Below, piece after piece: positions 1 to 11,791 of a DNA stretch of 64,000 nucleotides (the stretch's first letter is position 1; each line of letters starts with the position of its first letter). Source of the DNA: Proteus penneri (GTDB lineage Bacteria > Pseudomonadota > Gammaproteobacteria > Enterobacterales > Enterobacteriaceae). A program made the translations under genes and the position numbers. The stretch is taken from assembly GCF_003144535.1 (NCBI RefSeq), contig NZ_PHFJ01000001.1, positions 310,001 to 374,000 of the forward strand, given 5' to 3'. Below the pieces are notes generated by a model. It did no database searches and had not been told where the DNA came from. It saw nothing but the letters and a program-made list of their open reading frames with translations.

Positions 1-1192
1 GTGCAGTAGGCGTCACGATTTCGACTTTTGCACCTTGTGTTAATCTATCCACTCCATCGGTTACAACGCGCTGATCTGCTGATAGACCAGATGCTATTAC
101 GACTTTTTCCGCATTTTGTAAGGCGACCTCTACGCGTAATTTACTCACTTTGTTTTCGTTATCCACGACCCAAACAAAGTGACCTTCATTACCCATTTGT
201 AGAGCAGCATTCGGAATAACAACCGCTTTTTCTAATGTAGTGACATAAAGACGCACGTTTACAAACTGGTTAGGAAATAATGTCGTCTCTTGTTGTGGAA
301 AACGTGCTTTTAACTTAATGGTGCCAGTTGTAGCATCAATTTGGTTATCAACGCTAAATAATTTACCTTGAGCTAATTCAAATTGGTTATTTCTGTCTAA
401 TGCGGTGACAGGCAAATCAGCACTGTTTTTACGTGCTTGAATGACTTTAGCTAAATCTTGTTCTGGCAATGTAAAAAGCACATCAACAGGATCCATTTGA
501 TTAATAACTACAATCGGTGTTGATGAACCACCTGAAATATAGTTACCCACATCAACTTGTTTTAATCCCACTTGGCCTGAAATAGGTGCTGTAATTTTAC
601 TGTAAGTTAATTGCAGTTGCGCATTACTGATCGTAGCCTCATCAATACGGATACTTGCTTCTGACTGCTTCACTAAAGCTTGCTGATTATCTAGCTCTTG
701 TTGTGAGACTAAATTAGTTTTTGCCAACTTCTGATAACGCGCTAAATCAAGACGTGCGTTAGCTAATGTGGCTTGATCTTTTGCAAGTTGTCCTTTGGCT
801 TGGGCTAATTGTACTTCAAATGGACGGGAGTCAATTTCTGCTAATAAATCACCTTGTTGAACGTGTTGCCCTTCCGTGAAATGTAAAGCCATTAATTGAC
901 CTTCAACTCGACTTGTCACTGTGACGCTATTGGTTGCTTTCACTGTACCTAAGGCCGATAAAAATTGAGGTACATCCTCTTGTGTTGATGTTGCAACTTG
1001 AACAGGCGGTAAAGGAGGGCGTCGAGATCCAGATGTACTTCGACTTTGTGAGTTAGTTGCTTGAGCCACTTTATTTTCAGGTGACGCTGTTTTTGCTGCA
1101 TTAAATTGCCAATAGGCGTAACCCCCTGCGATTACGACGATTAAAGCGATAATGAGAGAAACTCTTTTTTTAGCATTTTTGTTTTTATTCAT
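1..1192 (-). CDS. mdtA: MdtA-like RND efflux membrane-fusion (periplasmic adaptor) protein, 3' end cut off
   Basis: Reads right to left from an ATG at 1192 and is still open at base 1, so at least 397 codons are present against 415 in E. coli MdtA; only the last few residues are missing. The translation has a cytoplasmic basic start, one membrane anchor (about residues 10-27), then the biotinyl-lipoyl and coiled-coil region (motifs [27 protein letters not shown]) and the beta-barrel region ([21 protein letters not shown]). MdtA joins the inner-membrane pumps MdtBC to TolC and exports bile salts and some drugs. The pump genes would lie beyond the left edge, downstream on the same strand. Identification is strong; the exact substrates are inferred from the family. 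Confidence 0.93.
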   Translation of the reverse strand, partial: MNKNKNAKKRVSLIIALIVVIAGGYAYWQFNAAKTASPENKVAQATNSQSRSTSGSRRPPLPPVQVATSTQEDVPQFLSALGTVKATNSVTVTSRVEGQLMALHFTEGQHVQQGDLLAEIDSRPFEVQLAQAKGQLAKDQATLANARLDLARYQKLAKTNLVSQQELDNQQALVKQSEASIRIDEATISNAQLQLTYSKITAPISGQVGLKQVDVGNYISGGSSTPIVVINQMDPVDVLFTLPEQDLAKVIQARKNSADLPVTALDRNNQFELAQGKLFSVDNQIDATTGTIKLKARFPQQETTLFPNQFVNVRLYVTTLEKAVVIPNAALQMGNEGHFVWVVDNENKVSKLRVEVALQNAEKVVIASGLSADQRVVTDGVDRLTQGAKVEIVTPTA

Positions 1193-1752
1193 TACTTTTG
1201 TGATCCCACTGGCAACTAGCTAATCAGAAATACTGAAATAAAATTTTGGAATAGTGACATTCTACCTGTTTCTACACAGTTAAAAATGGAGGAAATATGG
1301 AAATTAAGTCAAGGAATGTGTTTTATTGGCGTTATTTTAATCAATTAAAACAAATTGCTACTGGCATTATTTTATCGTTGTTATTCAATAAGAGATAATT
1401 TAGCAAATTAGCGATAATCACTAGCGTAGCTTAATTCTTTATATAGGGATAATTAAGTGGAATATAATTTATTAATAATCAGTACGTTATTTTGATTGGT
1501 GGTTTTTTAATCGCATAACTATTTTGTACAAATGCCTGTAACTATGATAAAACGCAATAGTTAGTTATAATTCTTAGATAATTATTCTTTCCAGTGATAG
1601 AATGCCAACCTTGTTTTTCTCTGCGTTGAACTCTTTTCAAAGAATAACAATCCAGTATGAAATTCACCGAGCTTTAACTCTGTCTTGAATAACGAAAATT
1701 TTGTAAAAATCAGCCTAACTATAAAGGCGTATAGAATAATTAGAGGTTTTTA
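1193..1752. other. Intergenic region between divergent mdtA and dtpA
   Basis: 560 bases of AT-rich DNA separate the two divergent genes and must hold both promoters. I see no convincing short gene, RNA gene or repeat in it. The last 60 bases contain AT-rich -10-like hexamers, but I cannot pick a single promoter with confidence. Confidence 0.5.
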
Positions 1753-3219
1753 GTGTCAACTGCAAACACACCTGACGATGGACAAAAACCGAGCCTGAAT
1801 GCATTTAAACAGCCTCGTGCGTTTTATCTCATCTTCTCAATCGAATTATGGGAACGTTTCGGCTATTACGGTCTGCAAGGGATCATGGCCGTTTATCTGG
1901 TTAAAATGCTGGGCATGGGTGAGGCAGAAGCCATCACTGTTTTTGCTGCATTTACCGCATTAGTTTATGGTTTTGTTGCTATCGGTGGATGGCTGGGTGA
2001 TAAAATCCTTGGTACAAAAAGGGTTATAATCCTCGGTGCTATCGTTCTGGCAATTGGTTATGCGATGGTGGCCTTCTCAGATCACAATAAAGATGTGATT
2101 TATTGGGGACTTGCAACCATTGCTGTAGGTAATGGTTTATTTAAAGCAAATCCATCTTCATTACTCGCGACCTGTTATGAGAAAAACGATCCGCAATTAG
2201 ACGGTGCATTTACGATGTACTATATGTCTATCAACGTAGGTTCGTTCTTATCTATGTTAGCAACACCATGGTTAGCAGCTAATTATGGTTGGGATGTAGC
2301 ATTTGCATTAAGTGTTGTAGGTATGCTGATCACTTTAGCAAACTTTATGGTTTGTCGGGGATGGATCAAAGATAAAGGCTCTAGACCTGATTTTGAACCG
2401 CTTAATTATTCAAAATTGTTATTAACGCTAGTGGGTATCGTTGCTTTAACGGCAGTATCGACTTGGTTGTTACATAATAATGAAGTGGCAAGTTGGTCTT
2501 TAGCTGTGATCTCATTAGGTATCATCCTCATTTTTGCGCGTGAAACCTTCATGATGAAAGGTGTGGCGCGTCGCAAGATGATTGTTGCATTCTTACTGAT
2601 GGTTGAGGCTGTGGTATTCTTTGTTCTTTACGATCAAATGCCAACATCTTTAAACTTCTTCGCAATTCATAACGTAGAACATTCTCTGTTAGGTTTCAGT
2701 GTTCAACCAGAACAATTCCAATCACTTAATCCATTCTGGATCATGTTAGCGAGTCCATTACTAGCCGCAGTGTATAACTTTATGGGCGATAAATTACCTA
2801 TGCCTTATAAGTTCACTGTTGGAATGTTCTTAAGTGCGACCGCATTCTTAGTGCTACCACTGGGTGCAAGCATGGCAAATGAAGCAGGGATTGTGTCTTC
2901 ATGGTGGTTAGTCGCAAGCTATGGTTTCCAAAGTATTGGCGAGTTAATGATTTCAGGGCTTGGACTTGCCATGGTTGCACAACTTGTACCACAGCGTTTA
3001 ATGGGCTTTATTATGGGGGCTTGGTTCTTAACTTCTGCCGCTGCTGCAATTATTGCAGGTAAAGTTGCGAGTTTAATGGCAGTACCAGAAGATGTACAAA
3101 GTGCTCACGCTTCATTAGAAATTTACAGCAGTGTATTCTTACAAATCGGTATTGTAACAGGTGTTATCGCAATTCTAATGCTGATCACGGCACCTATGCT
3201 AAGTAAAATGACACAATAA
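1753..3219 (+). CDS. dtpA: Dipeptide/tripeptide permease A (POT/PTR2 family)
   Basis: Proton-coupled importer of di- and tripeptides in the inner membrane. The 488-residue product aligns along its whole length with E. coli DtpA (500 residues). It carries the POT-family ExxER proton-coupling motif (E31-L-W-E34-R35) and the second PTR2 signature ([12 protein letters not shown]), with about 14 membrane segments. The start is a GTG preceded by AGAGG about six bases upstream; the first residues (MSTAN) match the E. coli start, supporting this choice. It is transcribed alone and ends in a terminator at 3258. Confidence 0.95.
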   Translation: MSTANTPDDGQKPSLNAFKQPRAFYLIFSIELWERFGYYGLQGIMAVYLVKMLGMGEAEAITVFAAFTALVYGFVAIGGWLGDKILGTKRVIILGAIVLAIGYAMVAFSDHNKDVIYWGLATIAVGNGLFKANPSSLLATCYEKNDPQLDGAFTMYYMSINVGSFLSMLATPWLAANYGWDVAFALSVVGMLITLANFMVCRGWIKDKGSRPDFEPLNYSKLLLTLVGIVALTAVSTWLLHNNEVASWSLAVISLGIILIFARETFMMKGVARRKMIVAFLLMVEAVVFFVLYDQMPTSLNFFAIHNVEHSLLGFSVQPEQFQSLNPFWIMLASPLLAAVYNFMGDKLPMPYKFTVGMFLSATAFLVLPLGASMANEAGIVSSWWLVASYGFQSIGELMISGLGLAMVAQLVPQRLMGFIMGAWFLTSAAAAIIAGKVASLMAVPEDVQSAHASLEIYSSVFLQIGIVTGVIAILMLITAPMLSKMTQ

Positions 3220-3257
3220 GTTGTGCCATTAAAAAGACAAAAAATTTAAGAAAAATA

Positions 3258-3283
3258 AAGGATGCCATAAGGCGTCCTTTTTT
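3258..3283 (+). terminator. Intrinsic terminator of dtpA
   Basis: A 9-bp stem (AAGGATGCC / GGCGTCCTT, one G-U pair) with loop ATAA runs into a T tract 40 bases after the dtpA stop. Confidence 0.85.
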
Positions 3284-3353
3284 GTTGTATATAGAAAAAT
3301 ACAGCCCCTATCAAGGAGCTGTATTGAGCAGAGAACGTTGATAATAAGTCGTT

Positions 3354-4727
3354 TTAACTAACAACTTTATCAATTTGTAATGCAACGTCTTTTTCACGGG
3401 TAGTTGGCTTTACCGCAGTCCAACCTCTATAGGCTAAAGGTAAAAATGCGACAGCAATTGCTAAGAATGAGACTCCAGCGACATAATAGGCACCTGCCAT
3501 TGCTGTCTTTTCTAACCATGCACCAGTTAACATTGGGGTTAATCCACCAAACACGGCATAAGCCATATTGTAAGCAAAAGACAAGCCTGAAAAACGAATT
3601 GATGGTGGAAATGCTCTTGTACTAACAATTGGTGTTGTTGCAATCGCACCAACAAAAAAGCCCATTAATCCATAATTCAATGCTAACTGAAAACCAGACA
3701 TTGTTGCATCTAAACTGCCATAGAAATGGAATGCTGTAACAATCAAACCACCCCATGATAATGTCATTGAAACTCGTGTTCCCAATTTGTCGCCAATCCA
3801 GCCCCAGAAGATACAACCTAAAGTTAAGGTTAATGTTGCAACACAGTTCGCTTCCAATGAGGTGGTTCTATCAATTTTGTAAATCCCTTCAACAATAACA
3901 CTAGGTGTCATCAATATGGTGACAACAATGGCTGTTGATAAAGACCATGTTAATGCAGCAGTAATTAAGCACGCCTGTTTATGATTTTTAATAACTGAAA
4001 CCACGGGCATTTCTTGTGCTAACGCTTTTTTCTCTGCCATCTCTTTAAAGATAGGCGTTTCTTGTAAAAAGCGACGTAAGTAAACAGAGATTAAGCCAAA
4101 AATCCCCCCTAAGATAAAGGGAATTCGCCATGCAAAATCATTCACTTCTTGAGCACTATAGCTACGCTGAACGATAATCGCCACGATTGAACCTAATAAA
4201 ATACCGCCTGTAATGCCTGAGGTTAATGTGCCTACACCTAAGCCATAACGTTGTTTTGGCGTATGCTCTGCGATAAACACCCAAGCACCAGGCATTTCAC
4301 CACCAATAGCAGCACCTTGCATAATGCGCATTAATAACAACAATAATGGCGCTGCAACACCAATGCTGGCATAAGTGGGTAATAAACCAATAACTAATGT
4401 TGGTACCGCCATTAAGAAGATACTTAAGGTAAACATGCGTTTACGGCCAATAATATCGCCGTAGTGTGCCATAATAATGCCACCCAAAGGCCGAGCAAGA
4501 TAGCCAGCTGCAAAAATACCTAAAGTCTGCATTTGTGCAATAAAGGCGTTATCACCAGGAAAGAACAAGTGGCTCAATGTTTTCGTAAAGAACACGAAGA
4601 TCACGAAATCATAGAACTCCAACGTTCCTCCTAGTGAGGATAAACCCAACGTTTTATAGTCGTTGCGGTTCAATGGTCTTGCCGTAGGTTGACTCAACGG
4701 CTGAGTGGAGTGTGATTGTGATGTCAT
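3354..4727 (-). CDS. MFS transporter of the metabolite:H+ symporter (ProP/ShiA-like) group
   Basis: 457 residues, about 12 membrane segments. Family marks visible: an early EFYDF motif in helix 1, GYLARPLGG, the loop motif GDIIGRKR, and RIMQGAAIGGEMPGAW in helices 4-5, all typical of the metabolite:H+ symporter branch that holds ProP, ShiA, KgtP and citrate carriers. The substrate cannot be told from sequence; an organic acid or osmolyte is the family expectation. The ATG at 4727 follows AGGTTG. It is convergent with dtpA and stands alone. No gene-specific regulator is adjacent. Confidence 0.85.
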   Translation of the reverse strand: MTSQSHSTQPLSQPTARPLNRNDYKTLGLSSLGGTLEFYDFVIFVFFTKTLSHLFFPGDNAFIAQMQTLGIFAAGYLARPLGGIIMAHYGDIIGRKRMFTLSIFLMAVPTLVIGLLPTYASIGVAAPLLLLLMRIMQGAAIGGEMPGAWVFIAEHTPKQRYGLGVGTLTSGITGGILLGSIVAIIVQRSYSAQEVNDFAWRIPFILGGIFGLISVYLRRFLQETPIFKEMAEKKALAQEMPVVSVIKNHKQACLITAALTWSLSTAIVVTILMTPSVIVEGIYKIDRTTSLEANCVATLTLTLGCIFWGWIGDKLGTRVSMTLSWGGLIVTAFHFYGSLDATMSGFQLALNYGLMGFFVGAIATTPIVSTRAFPPSIRFSGLSFAYNMAYAVFGGLTPMLTGAWLEKTAMAGAYYVAGVSFLAIAVAFLPLAYRGWTAVKPTTREKDVALQIDKVVS

Positions 4728-5496
4728 AATAACAACCTATAATAATTATCGTGATAAGAATAATAAGTAATAAGATCACAATGAGATTCTTTTTAAATAA
4801 GCGAATAAATTAGAGTGAAAATAAATAACAAAAAAGTTATTTAAAGGCTACTTATGCGAGAAAGAATAATATTGTGATGATGGTTTAAGTTATAACAGGA
4901 AGCTCTTTATAATGTAAATAGATGAAATTAAAACAATATTATTGACTATCATTTTAATTTCTTGTGGTTTTATTTACTTGTGATTTTGCATTTTACTGAA
5001 GTTAAATATCATTAAATTAAAATTTATCAATAGATAATAAATTTATTATATTGATTAAAAATAAGTAAGAACTCAGTATTTTTAAATAAAAAAAGTTTAA
5101 TGTTGAATATATTTATTCAACCCTAGTTATATATAAGAATAATAAATTAGGGAATAAGTTAATTTATTATTTTCCATAAATAAAGTTATTATTAGATAAT
5201 TAAGAAAGCTAACAGTATCAATAATGAAAGATATGATCTGATAGAAAATGAATTATTAGAATATTCTGCTGTATGTTAAATTTTGATTTATTGAAATTTA
5301 ATTTTACTATATTTGTTTTTATTAAAATTTAAATTCAACAAAGATTATGATGGTGATTTTATTTTTGTTTTTTTATGCATAATGTGGTTTTCATGAATTT
5401 CTTCTCTAAATTGAAAATAAAAACAAAAAGAGGCATCAAAAAAACTATTTTTGGTTATAATTACATCAGGACGTCAATTGATATATCGGAGGATTT
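4728..5496. other. Long AT-rich gap without a supported gene
   Basis: 769 bases, strikingly AT-rich, separate the MFS gene from a small membrane protein gene. No RNA gene, repeat or credible coding sequence is visible. A 40-codon open frame starts at 5393 but has no ribosome binding site and runs into the next gene, so it is not called. The gap must hold the promoters of both flanking divergent genes. Confidence 0.5.
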
Positions 5497-5718
5497 ATGG
5501 TCTCTATCTCAATGAGTGCTGTTCTCTTAGCCGCAATTGTTCTGTTCGTATCACTCTCTATCGTCGCATTAGGTGGTGGTTTAGCATTAAAAATTATGCT
5601 TAATGACACCGACCCAAATGACAGTTATTTATTAAGTACTTCTGTTAAAAAGACTTTTGTTACTTCATTGGTTATCGCTTTGTTGCTTATCTATTATTAC
5701 CTCTCAACAACGGTCTAA
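5497..5718 (+). CDS. Small two-helix membrane protein of unknown function
   Basis: 73 residues with two hydrophobic segments (about residues 4-32 and 52-69) joined by a polar loop rich in Asp, Asn and Ser. The ATG is preceded by CGGAGGA at the right distance, a strong ribosome binding site, so the gene is probably real. I do not recognise the family. The topology suggests both ends on the same side of the inner membrane. It converges on mgtE, and the hairpin between them is oriented for mgtE. Confidence 0.7.
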   Translation: MVSISMSAVLLAAIVLFVSLSIVALGGGLALKIMLNDTDPNDSYLLSTSVKKTFVTSLVIALLLIYYYLSTTV

Positions 5719-5736
5719 TATCTATTTGATTGACAT

Positions 5737-5771
5737 AAAAAACGCCACTGTATTTTATTATCAGTGGCGTT
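5737..5771 (-). terminator. Intrinsic terminator of mgtE
   Basis: Perfect 10-bp stem (AACGCCACTG / CAGTGGCGTT) between the convergent genes. The T tract follows the stem only on the minus strand, so it serves mgtE. Confidence 0.85.
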
Positions 5772-5793
5772 AGCGTTATAAGGCTTGTTTTAT

Positions 5794-7257
5794 TTAGACT
5801 AAGAAGATGGTTGCTAAACCTAAGAAGATAAAGAAACCACCTGTATCGGTAATCGCGGTTATCATAACGCTTGAGCCAATGGCGGGATCTTTACCTAATT
5901 TAATCATTGTCATTGGGATCAATACCCCCATCATGGCAGCCATTAAGAGGTTTAATACCATCGCCATTGTCATTACTGCACCCATAGCCATATCGCCATA
6001 GAGTAGGAAGGTGACAATTCCCATTATGCCTCCCCACACAATACCATTAATAAGGGCGACACCTAATTCTCTTAAAATTAAGAAAGAGAAACTACCCGTT
6101 TGTATTTGATGTAGTGCTAAAGCACGTACAATCATTGTAATAGTCTGATTACCTGTATTTCCCCCAATACCCGCAACAATCGGCATTAATGTAGCGAGAG
6201 CGACTAATTGGGAAATCGTATGTTCAAACACACCAATCACACGAGAAGCCACAAAGGCGGTACATAAGTTAATAGCAAGCCATGTCCAACGTGTTTTAAC
6301 CGCTTGCCCGACTGGTGCAAAGACATCTTCTTCTGGACTCAAACCACCCATACGACGAATATTGGTATCGCTCTCTTCGTGCATGTTATCAACGATATCT
6401 TCAACCGTTAATCGACCCATTAGAAGGCCATTACTATCAACAACAGCCGCTGAAATTAAGTCATAACGTTCGAACGCACCCGCTGCATCTTCACCTTTTT
6501 CTTCAGGCATAAAGCTAACGGTGTCTGTTTTCATTACATCAGAGACAAGCTTATCAGGAGATTGCGTCAAAACAGTCGTTAATGGAAGTTCACCTAACAG
6601 ATGGTTTTTATTATCAATAACGAAAATTTTATCCGTTGCTTCAGGAATAGAACCTCGTTGGCGTAGATAGCGCTGTACCGTTTTTAACGTGACATTCCCT
6701 CGCACAGTGACGAACTCAAAATCCATCATCTGGCCGACACTGTCTTTGGGATATTGCAGAACTTCTCTTATTCTATTACGCAGGCTTGGTTCTAAATAGG
6801 TAAGAAGGCGACGCATTGTATCGCGAGGTAAGTGTTCTGCGATGTACGCTTGCTCATCCACATGTAATGTGGCGACCGATCGTAATAATTCACGATCAGT
6901 CATATCTTTAATTAAGCTGTCCCAAACGGCGACAGAAGCTTCGACTAAAACAGCACCACGTTCATTATTATCAACCAAATGCCACAAAGCTAGACGTTCG
7001 TCATAGGGAAGGGCTTCAAGAATATCTGCAATATCTGCCGCGTGTAGATCTTGTAGTAATTCTCTAACAGTGGTGATTTTTTCATGAAGTTCATGGTGGC
7101 TCAGCCTATCATTTTCACTCGCTTCACCTAAAACGGTTTCAACAAAAGGCTCATCTTCGAGAAAGATGCTCAAAATTTGCTGACGCAGGTGTGCCACTTT
7201 TTGTGAATACGGATTGATGGCAGCCGCAGTATCATTGTTGATAGCTGTTTGAGACAT
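5794..7257 (-). CDS. mgtE: MgtE-type magnesium transporter
   Basis: 487 residues, near the usual 450-480 for MgtE. The order is family-typical: an N-terminal superhelical MgtE_N domain (about 50-155), a tandem CBS pair (about 165-290) that senses cytoplasmic Mg2+, a connecting helix, and five membrane helices (about 320-487) with the GIGGNTGNQ pore motif. It is a Mg2+-gated channel for Mg2+ uptake in the inner membrane. E. coli K-12 lacks an mgtE gene, so this is an addition next to the otherwise E. coli-like ppx-ppk region. Monocistronic, with its own terminator. Confidence 0.93.
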   Translation of the reverse strand: MSQTAINNDTAAAINPYSQKVAHLRQQILSIFLEDEPFVETVLGEASENDRLSHHELHEKITTVRELLQDLHAADIADILEALPYDERLALWHLVDNNERGAVLVEASVAVWDSLIKDMTDRELLRSVATLHVDEQAYIAEHLPRDTMRRLLTYLEPSLRNRIREVLQYPKDSVGQMMDFEFVTVRGNVTLKTVQRYLRQRGSIPEATDKIFVIDNKNHLLGELPLTTVLTQSPDKLVSDVMKTDTVSFMPEEKGEDAAGAFERYDLISAAVVDSNGLLMGRLTVEDIVDNMHEESDTNIRRMGGLSPEEDVFAPVGQAVKTRWTWLAINLCTAFVASRVIGVFEHTISQLVALATLMPIVAGIGGNTGNQTITMIVRALALHQIQTGSFSFLILRELGVALINGIVWGGIMGIVTFLLYGDMAMGAVMTMAMVLNLLMAAMMGVLIPMTMIKLGKDPAIGSSVMITAITDTGGFFIFLGLATIFLV

Positions 7258-7444
7258 GTTATTCCTTTTTAATTCTTACGAGGGAGATAACCACTGATAC
7301 TAATTATTCCATTTTAGGATGATTATCGGTCTTCTCCGTATAAAATATATGAATCTTGAACAATATTGCGTTGGTGATGTTCATATTATGGTCACAAATC
7401 AAACCTATGTTGTTATGTGATAGTCGTTGTATGATAGATGCAAC

Positions 7445-7470
7445 AAAAGACGCATTGACTAGCGTCTTTT
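7445..7470 (-). terminator. Probable terminator after ppx
   Basis: Perfect 9-bp stem (AAAAGACGC / GCGTCTTTT) 20 bases beyond the ppx stop. The T stretch belongs partly to the stem, and it could also act on the other strand. Confidence 0.6.
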
Positions 7471-7489
7471 TCTGTATAATATCATATTG

Positions 7490-9022
7490 TTAAGCAGATT
7501 CCTCTTTTATATCCAGTTTCCAACCGGGAACTGACTGCCAATGTTCTTGTTCTTTTTCTAAATCCAATTCCATCAATGTGTTATCGGAAAGATATTTTTT
7601 AGGAAAATAAAGTGTCCAATGATTTTCATCTGTAACTAAACGCAAAGAGGCAGGTTTTGTTGTTGATTGTCGTTGATTATTCAGTAAAGTCGCCAGCCTT
7701 AGTATTTGTACGAGTGGAAAATACTGTTTCTTTTTATAAAGATTAAATTTAGGCAACTCATCTAACTTGATCCCTTTTCGGTGATAGCGAACGAGGGTTG
7801 TTAATAACAGCTGTTGCTCTTGATTAAAACCGGGTAAATCAGTATTTGAAAGAATATAGGCAGAATGGCGATGTAATCCACTTAAATTAATGCTTAATCC
7901 TACTTCATGTAACATGACAGCCCAAACTAAAATAGCTTCTAAATCAGGGCGAACCAGTTTAGGATTTTGTTGTGCCCACTGAGCGTAAAGCGATTGCATT
8001 GTGTCAAGAACACGTTTTGCTTGTTCTCTATCGATATTATAGTGCTCTGCAAGGCTTTTAGCTGTGCGCTGACGAATATCTTGATGGCGAAATCGGCCTT
8101 CCATTTCGTAAAGCACACCTTCACGTAATGCACCATCAGATAGGTGTAAGGCTTTTAATCCTAAAGAATCAAAAATGCCGCATAAAATAGCCAAACCTGG
8201 TACAAAAACACGTTTACGTTCATCAGATAAACCCGGCAGGGCAATATCTTTAAATTTCTTAAATCGTAAAACTTGTTTAGTGAGCATAAGTAGGCGTTCA
8301 GGTGTGATAACACCGTCTTTTTCACCAAACTCAACTAAGATCTCATGGGCTGCTTTAATTGTTCCTGATGCCCCTAAAGCCACATCCCAGCCAGTCATTT
8401 TATATTGCCATGCAATTTTTTCCATTTTACGCGCTGCTTTTTCTCGCGCTTTACGAAAAGCGGATTCGCTAATTTTCTGCTCTGGGAAAAATTGACGGCT
8501 AAAACTGACGCAACCCATGCGTTGGCTTTCGATTAAAATGGGCTCAAAATTTTCACCAATAACGAGTTCTGTTGAACCACCACCGATATCGATAACGAGT
8601 TTCCGACCTTTTTCTGATTGAGTGTGTTCAACACCCATAAAAATAAGTCGTGCTTCTTCATGGCCTGAAATAATTTCAATAGGATAAGGAATAACGTCTT
8701 TGGCTCGTTGAAGAAAGACTTTAACATTAGTGGCGACACGCAAAGTATGTGTTCCTACGACGGTGACATTTTCTGCGGGGAAGCCCTGTAACCTTTCAGC
8801 GAAAAGAGAAAGAGCAGAAAGCCCACGTAACATAGCTTCTTCGCTTAATTCGTTATTATCATCAAGCCCATCAGCAAGATAAACTCGCTGCTTTAAACGA
8901 CTTAATACTTGCAATGCACCATTAACAACACGTGCAATTATCATATGAAAACTATTAGAACCGAGGTCAATAGCCGCAATTTCTAAAGGACGTGGTGAAG
9001 TGTCATCTTGTGATAAAGGCAT
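7490..9022 (-). CDS. ppx: Exopolyphosphatase
   Basis: Hydrolyses terminal phosphates from inorganic polyphosphate; the same fold degrades pppGpp. 510 residues against 513 in E. coli. The ASKHA phosphate-binding loops are visible: DLGSNSFHM (about 19-27) and DIGGGSTEL (about 145), and an HD-like C-terminal half follows. It starts four bases after the ppk stop, so ppk and ppx form one operon as in E. coli, coupling synthesis and breakdown of polyphosphate. The ATG at 9022 gives a normal N-terminus. Confidence 0.96.
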   Translation of the reverse strand: MPLSQDDTSPRPLEIAAIDLGSNSFHMIIARVVNGALQVLSRLKQRVYLADGLDDNNELSEEAMLRGLSALSLFAERLQGFPAENVTVVGTHTLRVATNVKVFLQRAKDVIPYPIEIISGHEEARLIFMGVEHTQSEKGRKLVIDIGGGSTELVIGENFEPILIESQRMGCVSFSRQFFPEQKISESAFRKAREKAARKMEKIAWQYKMTGWDVALGASGTIKAAHEILVEFGEKDGVITPERLLMLTKQVLRFKKFKDIALPGLSDERKRVFVPGLAILCGIFDSLGLKALHLSDGALREGVLYEMEGRFRHQDIRQRTAKSLAEHYNIDREQAKRVLDTMQSLYAQWAQQNPKLVRPDLEAILVWAVMLHEVGLSINLSGLHRHSAYILSNTDLPGFNQEQQLLLTTLVRYHRKGIKLDELPKFNLYKKKQYFPLVQILRLATLLNNQRQSTTKPASLRLVTDENHWTLYFPKKYLSDNTLMELDLEKEQEHWQSVPGWKLDIKEESA

Positions 9023-9026
9023 AAAA

Positions 9027-11108
9027 TTACGCTCGTGAATCTGGTTGTTCTAACAATTTAATGTACTCATAGACAGCAAGCTGGGAACGGATTTTACGTT
9101 TATTTCCACGAGGAACATAGCTATTTGTTAAATCTTTATCGATATAACGTGCTTTTACTGTGTCATTAAATTGAATATCCAGTATATCTAGAACGCGCTG
9201 TTTGAGTTGAGGATCAAGCAAAGCCACTGCAACTTCAATACGGTAGTCAAGGTTTCTTGTCATCCAATCTGCAGAAGAGAGAAAGATCTTTTCATCGCCT
9301 TTATTAGTGAACACATAAACACGGTCGTGTTCTAAAAAGCGGTCAACAATACTGGTGACCTGAATATTTTCACTAAATCCTGGTTGATTAGGGACTAAAG
9401 AACACATTCCACGGACTAATAATCGTATTTTTACGCCGGCTTCTGATGCGTCATAAAGGCGATTAACTAACTCTTCGTCAACTAAATTATTCACTTTTAA
9501 TGTGATCCCTGCAGGATGTCCGGCTTGAGCACTGTGAATTTCATTTGTGATTAATTGATTTAAAAGAATACGTGAATTTTGTGGTGAAACCATCAAATGT
9601 TCAAAAGTCACAGGGCGATAAGGGTTTTCAATAAAGTTAAAGACGCGGCGGACTTCATTGGTAATTTCAGTGTTAGCGGTTAATAGTGAATAGTCAGTAT
9701 AAAGACGGGCTGTTTTTTCGTTAAAGTTCCCCGTACCAATATGGGCATAGCGAATGATTTCACCATCTTCTAAACGTGAAATGATAAATAATTTCGCATG
9801 AATTTTTAAACCCGGAGCAGAGAAAATAACATGTACACCTGCTTCTGTTAGGCGTTTTGCCCAGTGGATATTCGCTGCTTCATCAAAACGTGCTTGTAAC
9901 TCAACAACGACCGTGACACGTTTGCCGTTATGCGCAGCGTGGATCATCGAATCAATGATCCGAGAATCTTTAGCAACACGGTAAATATTGATTTTTATTG
10001 AGATAACACTTGGGTCAAAAGAAGCTTGGCGCAACAATTCCAGCACATGTTCAAAAGTATGATAAGGATAATAGAGCAAGACATCGCGTTCACGTATGGC
10101 ATCAAAACCATTACGGAAGTTATCAAACCAAATATGGCGTAAGCGAGGGATCGGCTTATTTAATAGAAATTTACTTCCTTCATTTGGGAAGTTAATAAAA
10201 TCTTTAAAATTATGATAACGACCACCAGCAATGACGGAGTCATTATTCGATAAACCTAACTTACTGCGCAGCAATGCCACCATTTCATCAGGCATATCAC
10301 GCTGATAAACAAAACGGACAGGCTCTGCTGTAAGGCGTTGCTTTAATGTCGATGACATCATTTCAAGTAAGCTTGATTCCATTTCTGTCGCAAGATCGTA
10401 CTCTGCATCTCGTGTCATTTTCATGGAATAAGCACTTAATGACTCATAATCAAAAAAGCCTTTAAACACTTCATCAAGACAGTAGCGTAAAATATTATCC
10501 AACAAAATCATGGACTTTTTCTTACTACGTCCTTGGTCTGTTGGCAGAATAACAAAACGAGGGACTTTATCTGATGGAATTTCTAGCAGAGCATAATGAA
10601 TAGTTTGCCCTTGCACAATTTCAACCGCTAAATAGGTATAGTCATCTTTAAGAAATTCAACCAAATTGGTTTCAGGATTAATTAAAATAGGGGTGATGTG
10701 TTTTCTTAAATTTTGACGGAAATATTGGCGTAACCAAATTTGTTGATTAGGTGAGATTTGGCGTTCATTAATTAAAAAGATTTGATTTCGCGCCATTTCA
10801 AGTAACAAATCATTGTATAAAGCATCAAACTCTTGGTCAGCTTTAGCCACTTTTGACTGAATTTTTTTGATAAGATGGCGAGCATGGCTTGATGCAGAGC
10901 GTGAGCCACGCTCTTCATTAATTAAAATACGGCGTTTAACATCAGCAAAACGGACTTTATAGAACTCATCAAGATTATTTGAATAGATCCCCAGAAACCT
11001 GACTCTTTCAATTAACGGGTTTCGTTTATCAGCCGCCTCTTGTAATACACGTTCGTTAAACGCAAGCCAACTGATCTCTTTATCAATATAGAGTCGTTCC
11101 TGGGACAT
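9027..11108 (-). CDS. ppk: Polyphosphate kinase 1
   Basis: Makes long-chain polyphosphate from ATP, reversibly. 693 residues against 688 in E. coli. It begins with the Ppk N-domain ([16 protein letters not shown]), and the C-terminal phospholipase-D-like domains carry the motif KIHAKLF, holding the histidine that is phosphorylated during catalysis, followed by [10 protein letters not shown]. The ATG at 11108 has GGAG upstream. speG ends only 46 bases upstream with no strong terminator between, so some read-through from speG is likely. Confidence 0.96.
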   Translation of the reverse strand: MSQERLYIDKEISWLAFNERVLQEAADKRNPLIERVRFLGIYSNNLDEFYKVRFADVKRRILINEERGSRSASSHARHLIKKIQSKVAKADQEFDALYNDLLLEMARNQIFLINERQISPNQQIWLRQYFRQNLRKHITPILINPETNLVEFLKDDYTYLAVEIVQGQTIHYALLEIPSDKVPRFVILPTDQGRSKKKSMILLDNILRYCLDEVFKGFFDYESLSAYSMKMTRDAEYDLATEMESSLLEMMSSTLKQRLTAEPVRFVYQRDMPDEMVALLRSKLGLSNNDSVIAGGRYHNFKDFINFPNEGSKFLLNKPIPRLRHIWFDNFRNGFDAIRERDVLLYYPYHTFEHVLELLRQASFDPSVISIKINIYRVAKDSRIIDSMIHAAHNGKRVTVVVELQARFDEAANIHWAKRLTEAGVHVIFSAPGLKIHAKLFIISRLEDGEIIRYAHIGTGNFNEKTARLYTDYSLLTANTEITNEVRRVFNFIENPYRPVTFEHLMVSPQNSRILLNQLITNEIHSAQAGHPAGITLKVNNLVDEELVNRLYDASEAGVKIRLLVRGMCSLVPNQPGFSENIQVTSIVDRFLEHDRVYVFTNKGDEKIFLSSADWMTRNLDYRIEVAVALLDPQLKQRVLDILDIQFNDTVKARYIDKDLTNSYVPRGNKRKIRSQLAVYEYIKLLEQPDSRA

Positions 11109-11154
11109 CTGAACTCCAACTAGGGTTAAAGTTAAATCTTAATATCTGAATAAA

Positions 11155-11745
11155 TCAGACATGTTGCTTTATAGTCGCACCCGGTTTAACAAAATTTTCG
11201 GGTTTTGCCTCTTTGGCTTTTTTTTCAAAATAAGGTGCTTGGAAAGTACACATTCTAATCGCAGAACGGTAGGCACCGTTAACAAAAAACTCATCTATTA
11301 AATCACCTTCCTTTTTAAAGCCAAGCTTTTCATAAATATGAATCGCTTTAGCATTCTCTTTATCGACGATTAAATAGAGCTTGTATAAATTAAGTACAGA
11401 AAAAGCATAATCCATTGCCAGCTTCGCTGCTCGTGCAGCATATCCATGGCCTTGATGCGCAGGGGCGATGATAATTTGAAACTCAGCACGACGGTGAACA
11501 TAATCAATTTCAACCAGCTCGACAAGTCCAATTTTAGTGCCGTCATTTTCGGCAATAAAACGGCGTTCACTTTGGTCGTGAATATGTTTTTCATAAAGGT
11601 CGCTTAACTCGATAAAAGCCTCATAAGGCTCTTCAAACCAATAGCGCATAACGCTAGCGTTATTATCAAGTTGGTGAACAAAAGAGAGATCTTCTCGTTC
11701 GAGAGGACGTAATTTTATAGGTGGAACTTTCTTACCACCGGACAT
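11155..11745 (-). CDS. speG: Spermidine N1-acetyltransferase
   Basis: GNAT-fold enzyme that acetylates spermidine and spermine to relieve polyamine excess. The product is close to E. coli SpeG throughout ([30 protein letters not shown], and the acetyl-CoA loop QGHGYAAR). I start at the ATG at 11745, preceded by GAGGTG, giving 196 residues; a longer frame to 11793 has no ribosome binding site and adds 16 residues without counterpart. In E. coli speG lies elsewhere; here it sits between purN and ppk, an apparent insertion in a conserved string. The C-terminus is slightly longer than in E. coli. Confidence 0.93.
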   Translation of the reverse strand: MSGGKKVPPIKLRPLEREDLSFVHQLDNNASVMRYWFEEPYEAFIELSDLYEKHIHDQSERRFIAENDGTKIGLVELVEIDYVHRRAEFQIIIAPAHQGHGYAARAAKLAMDYAFSVLNLYKLYLIVDKENAKAIHIYEKLGFKKEGDLIDEFFVNGAYRSAIRMCTFQAPYFEKKAKEAKPENFVKPGATIKQHV

Positions 11746-11791
11746 AAGCACCTCGGTGAATGCATTGAATAAAAAGAGAAAAGGATGACAC

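Noticed and set aside
4753-4771. Fur-like sequence upstream of the MHS-type transporter
   Set aside because: Only about 13 of 19 positions match, which is expected by chance in such AT-rich DNA.
5393-5515. 40-codon open frame (MNFFSKLK...) just before the small membrane protein gene
   Set aside because: No ribosome binding site, very AT-rich composition, and it overlaps the next gene's well-marked start.
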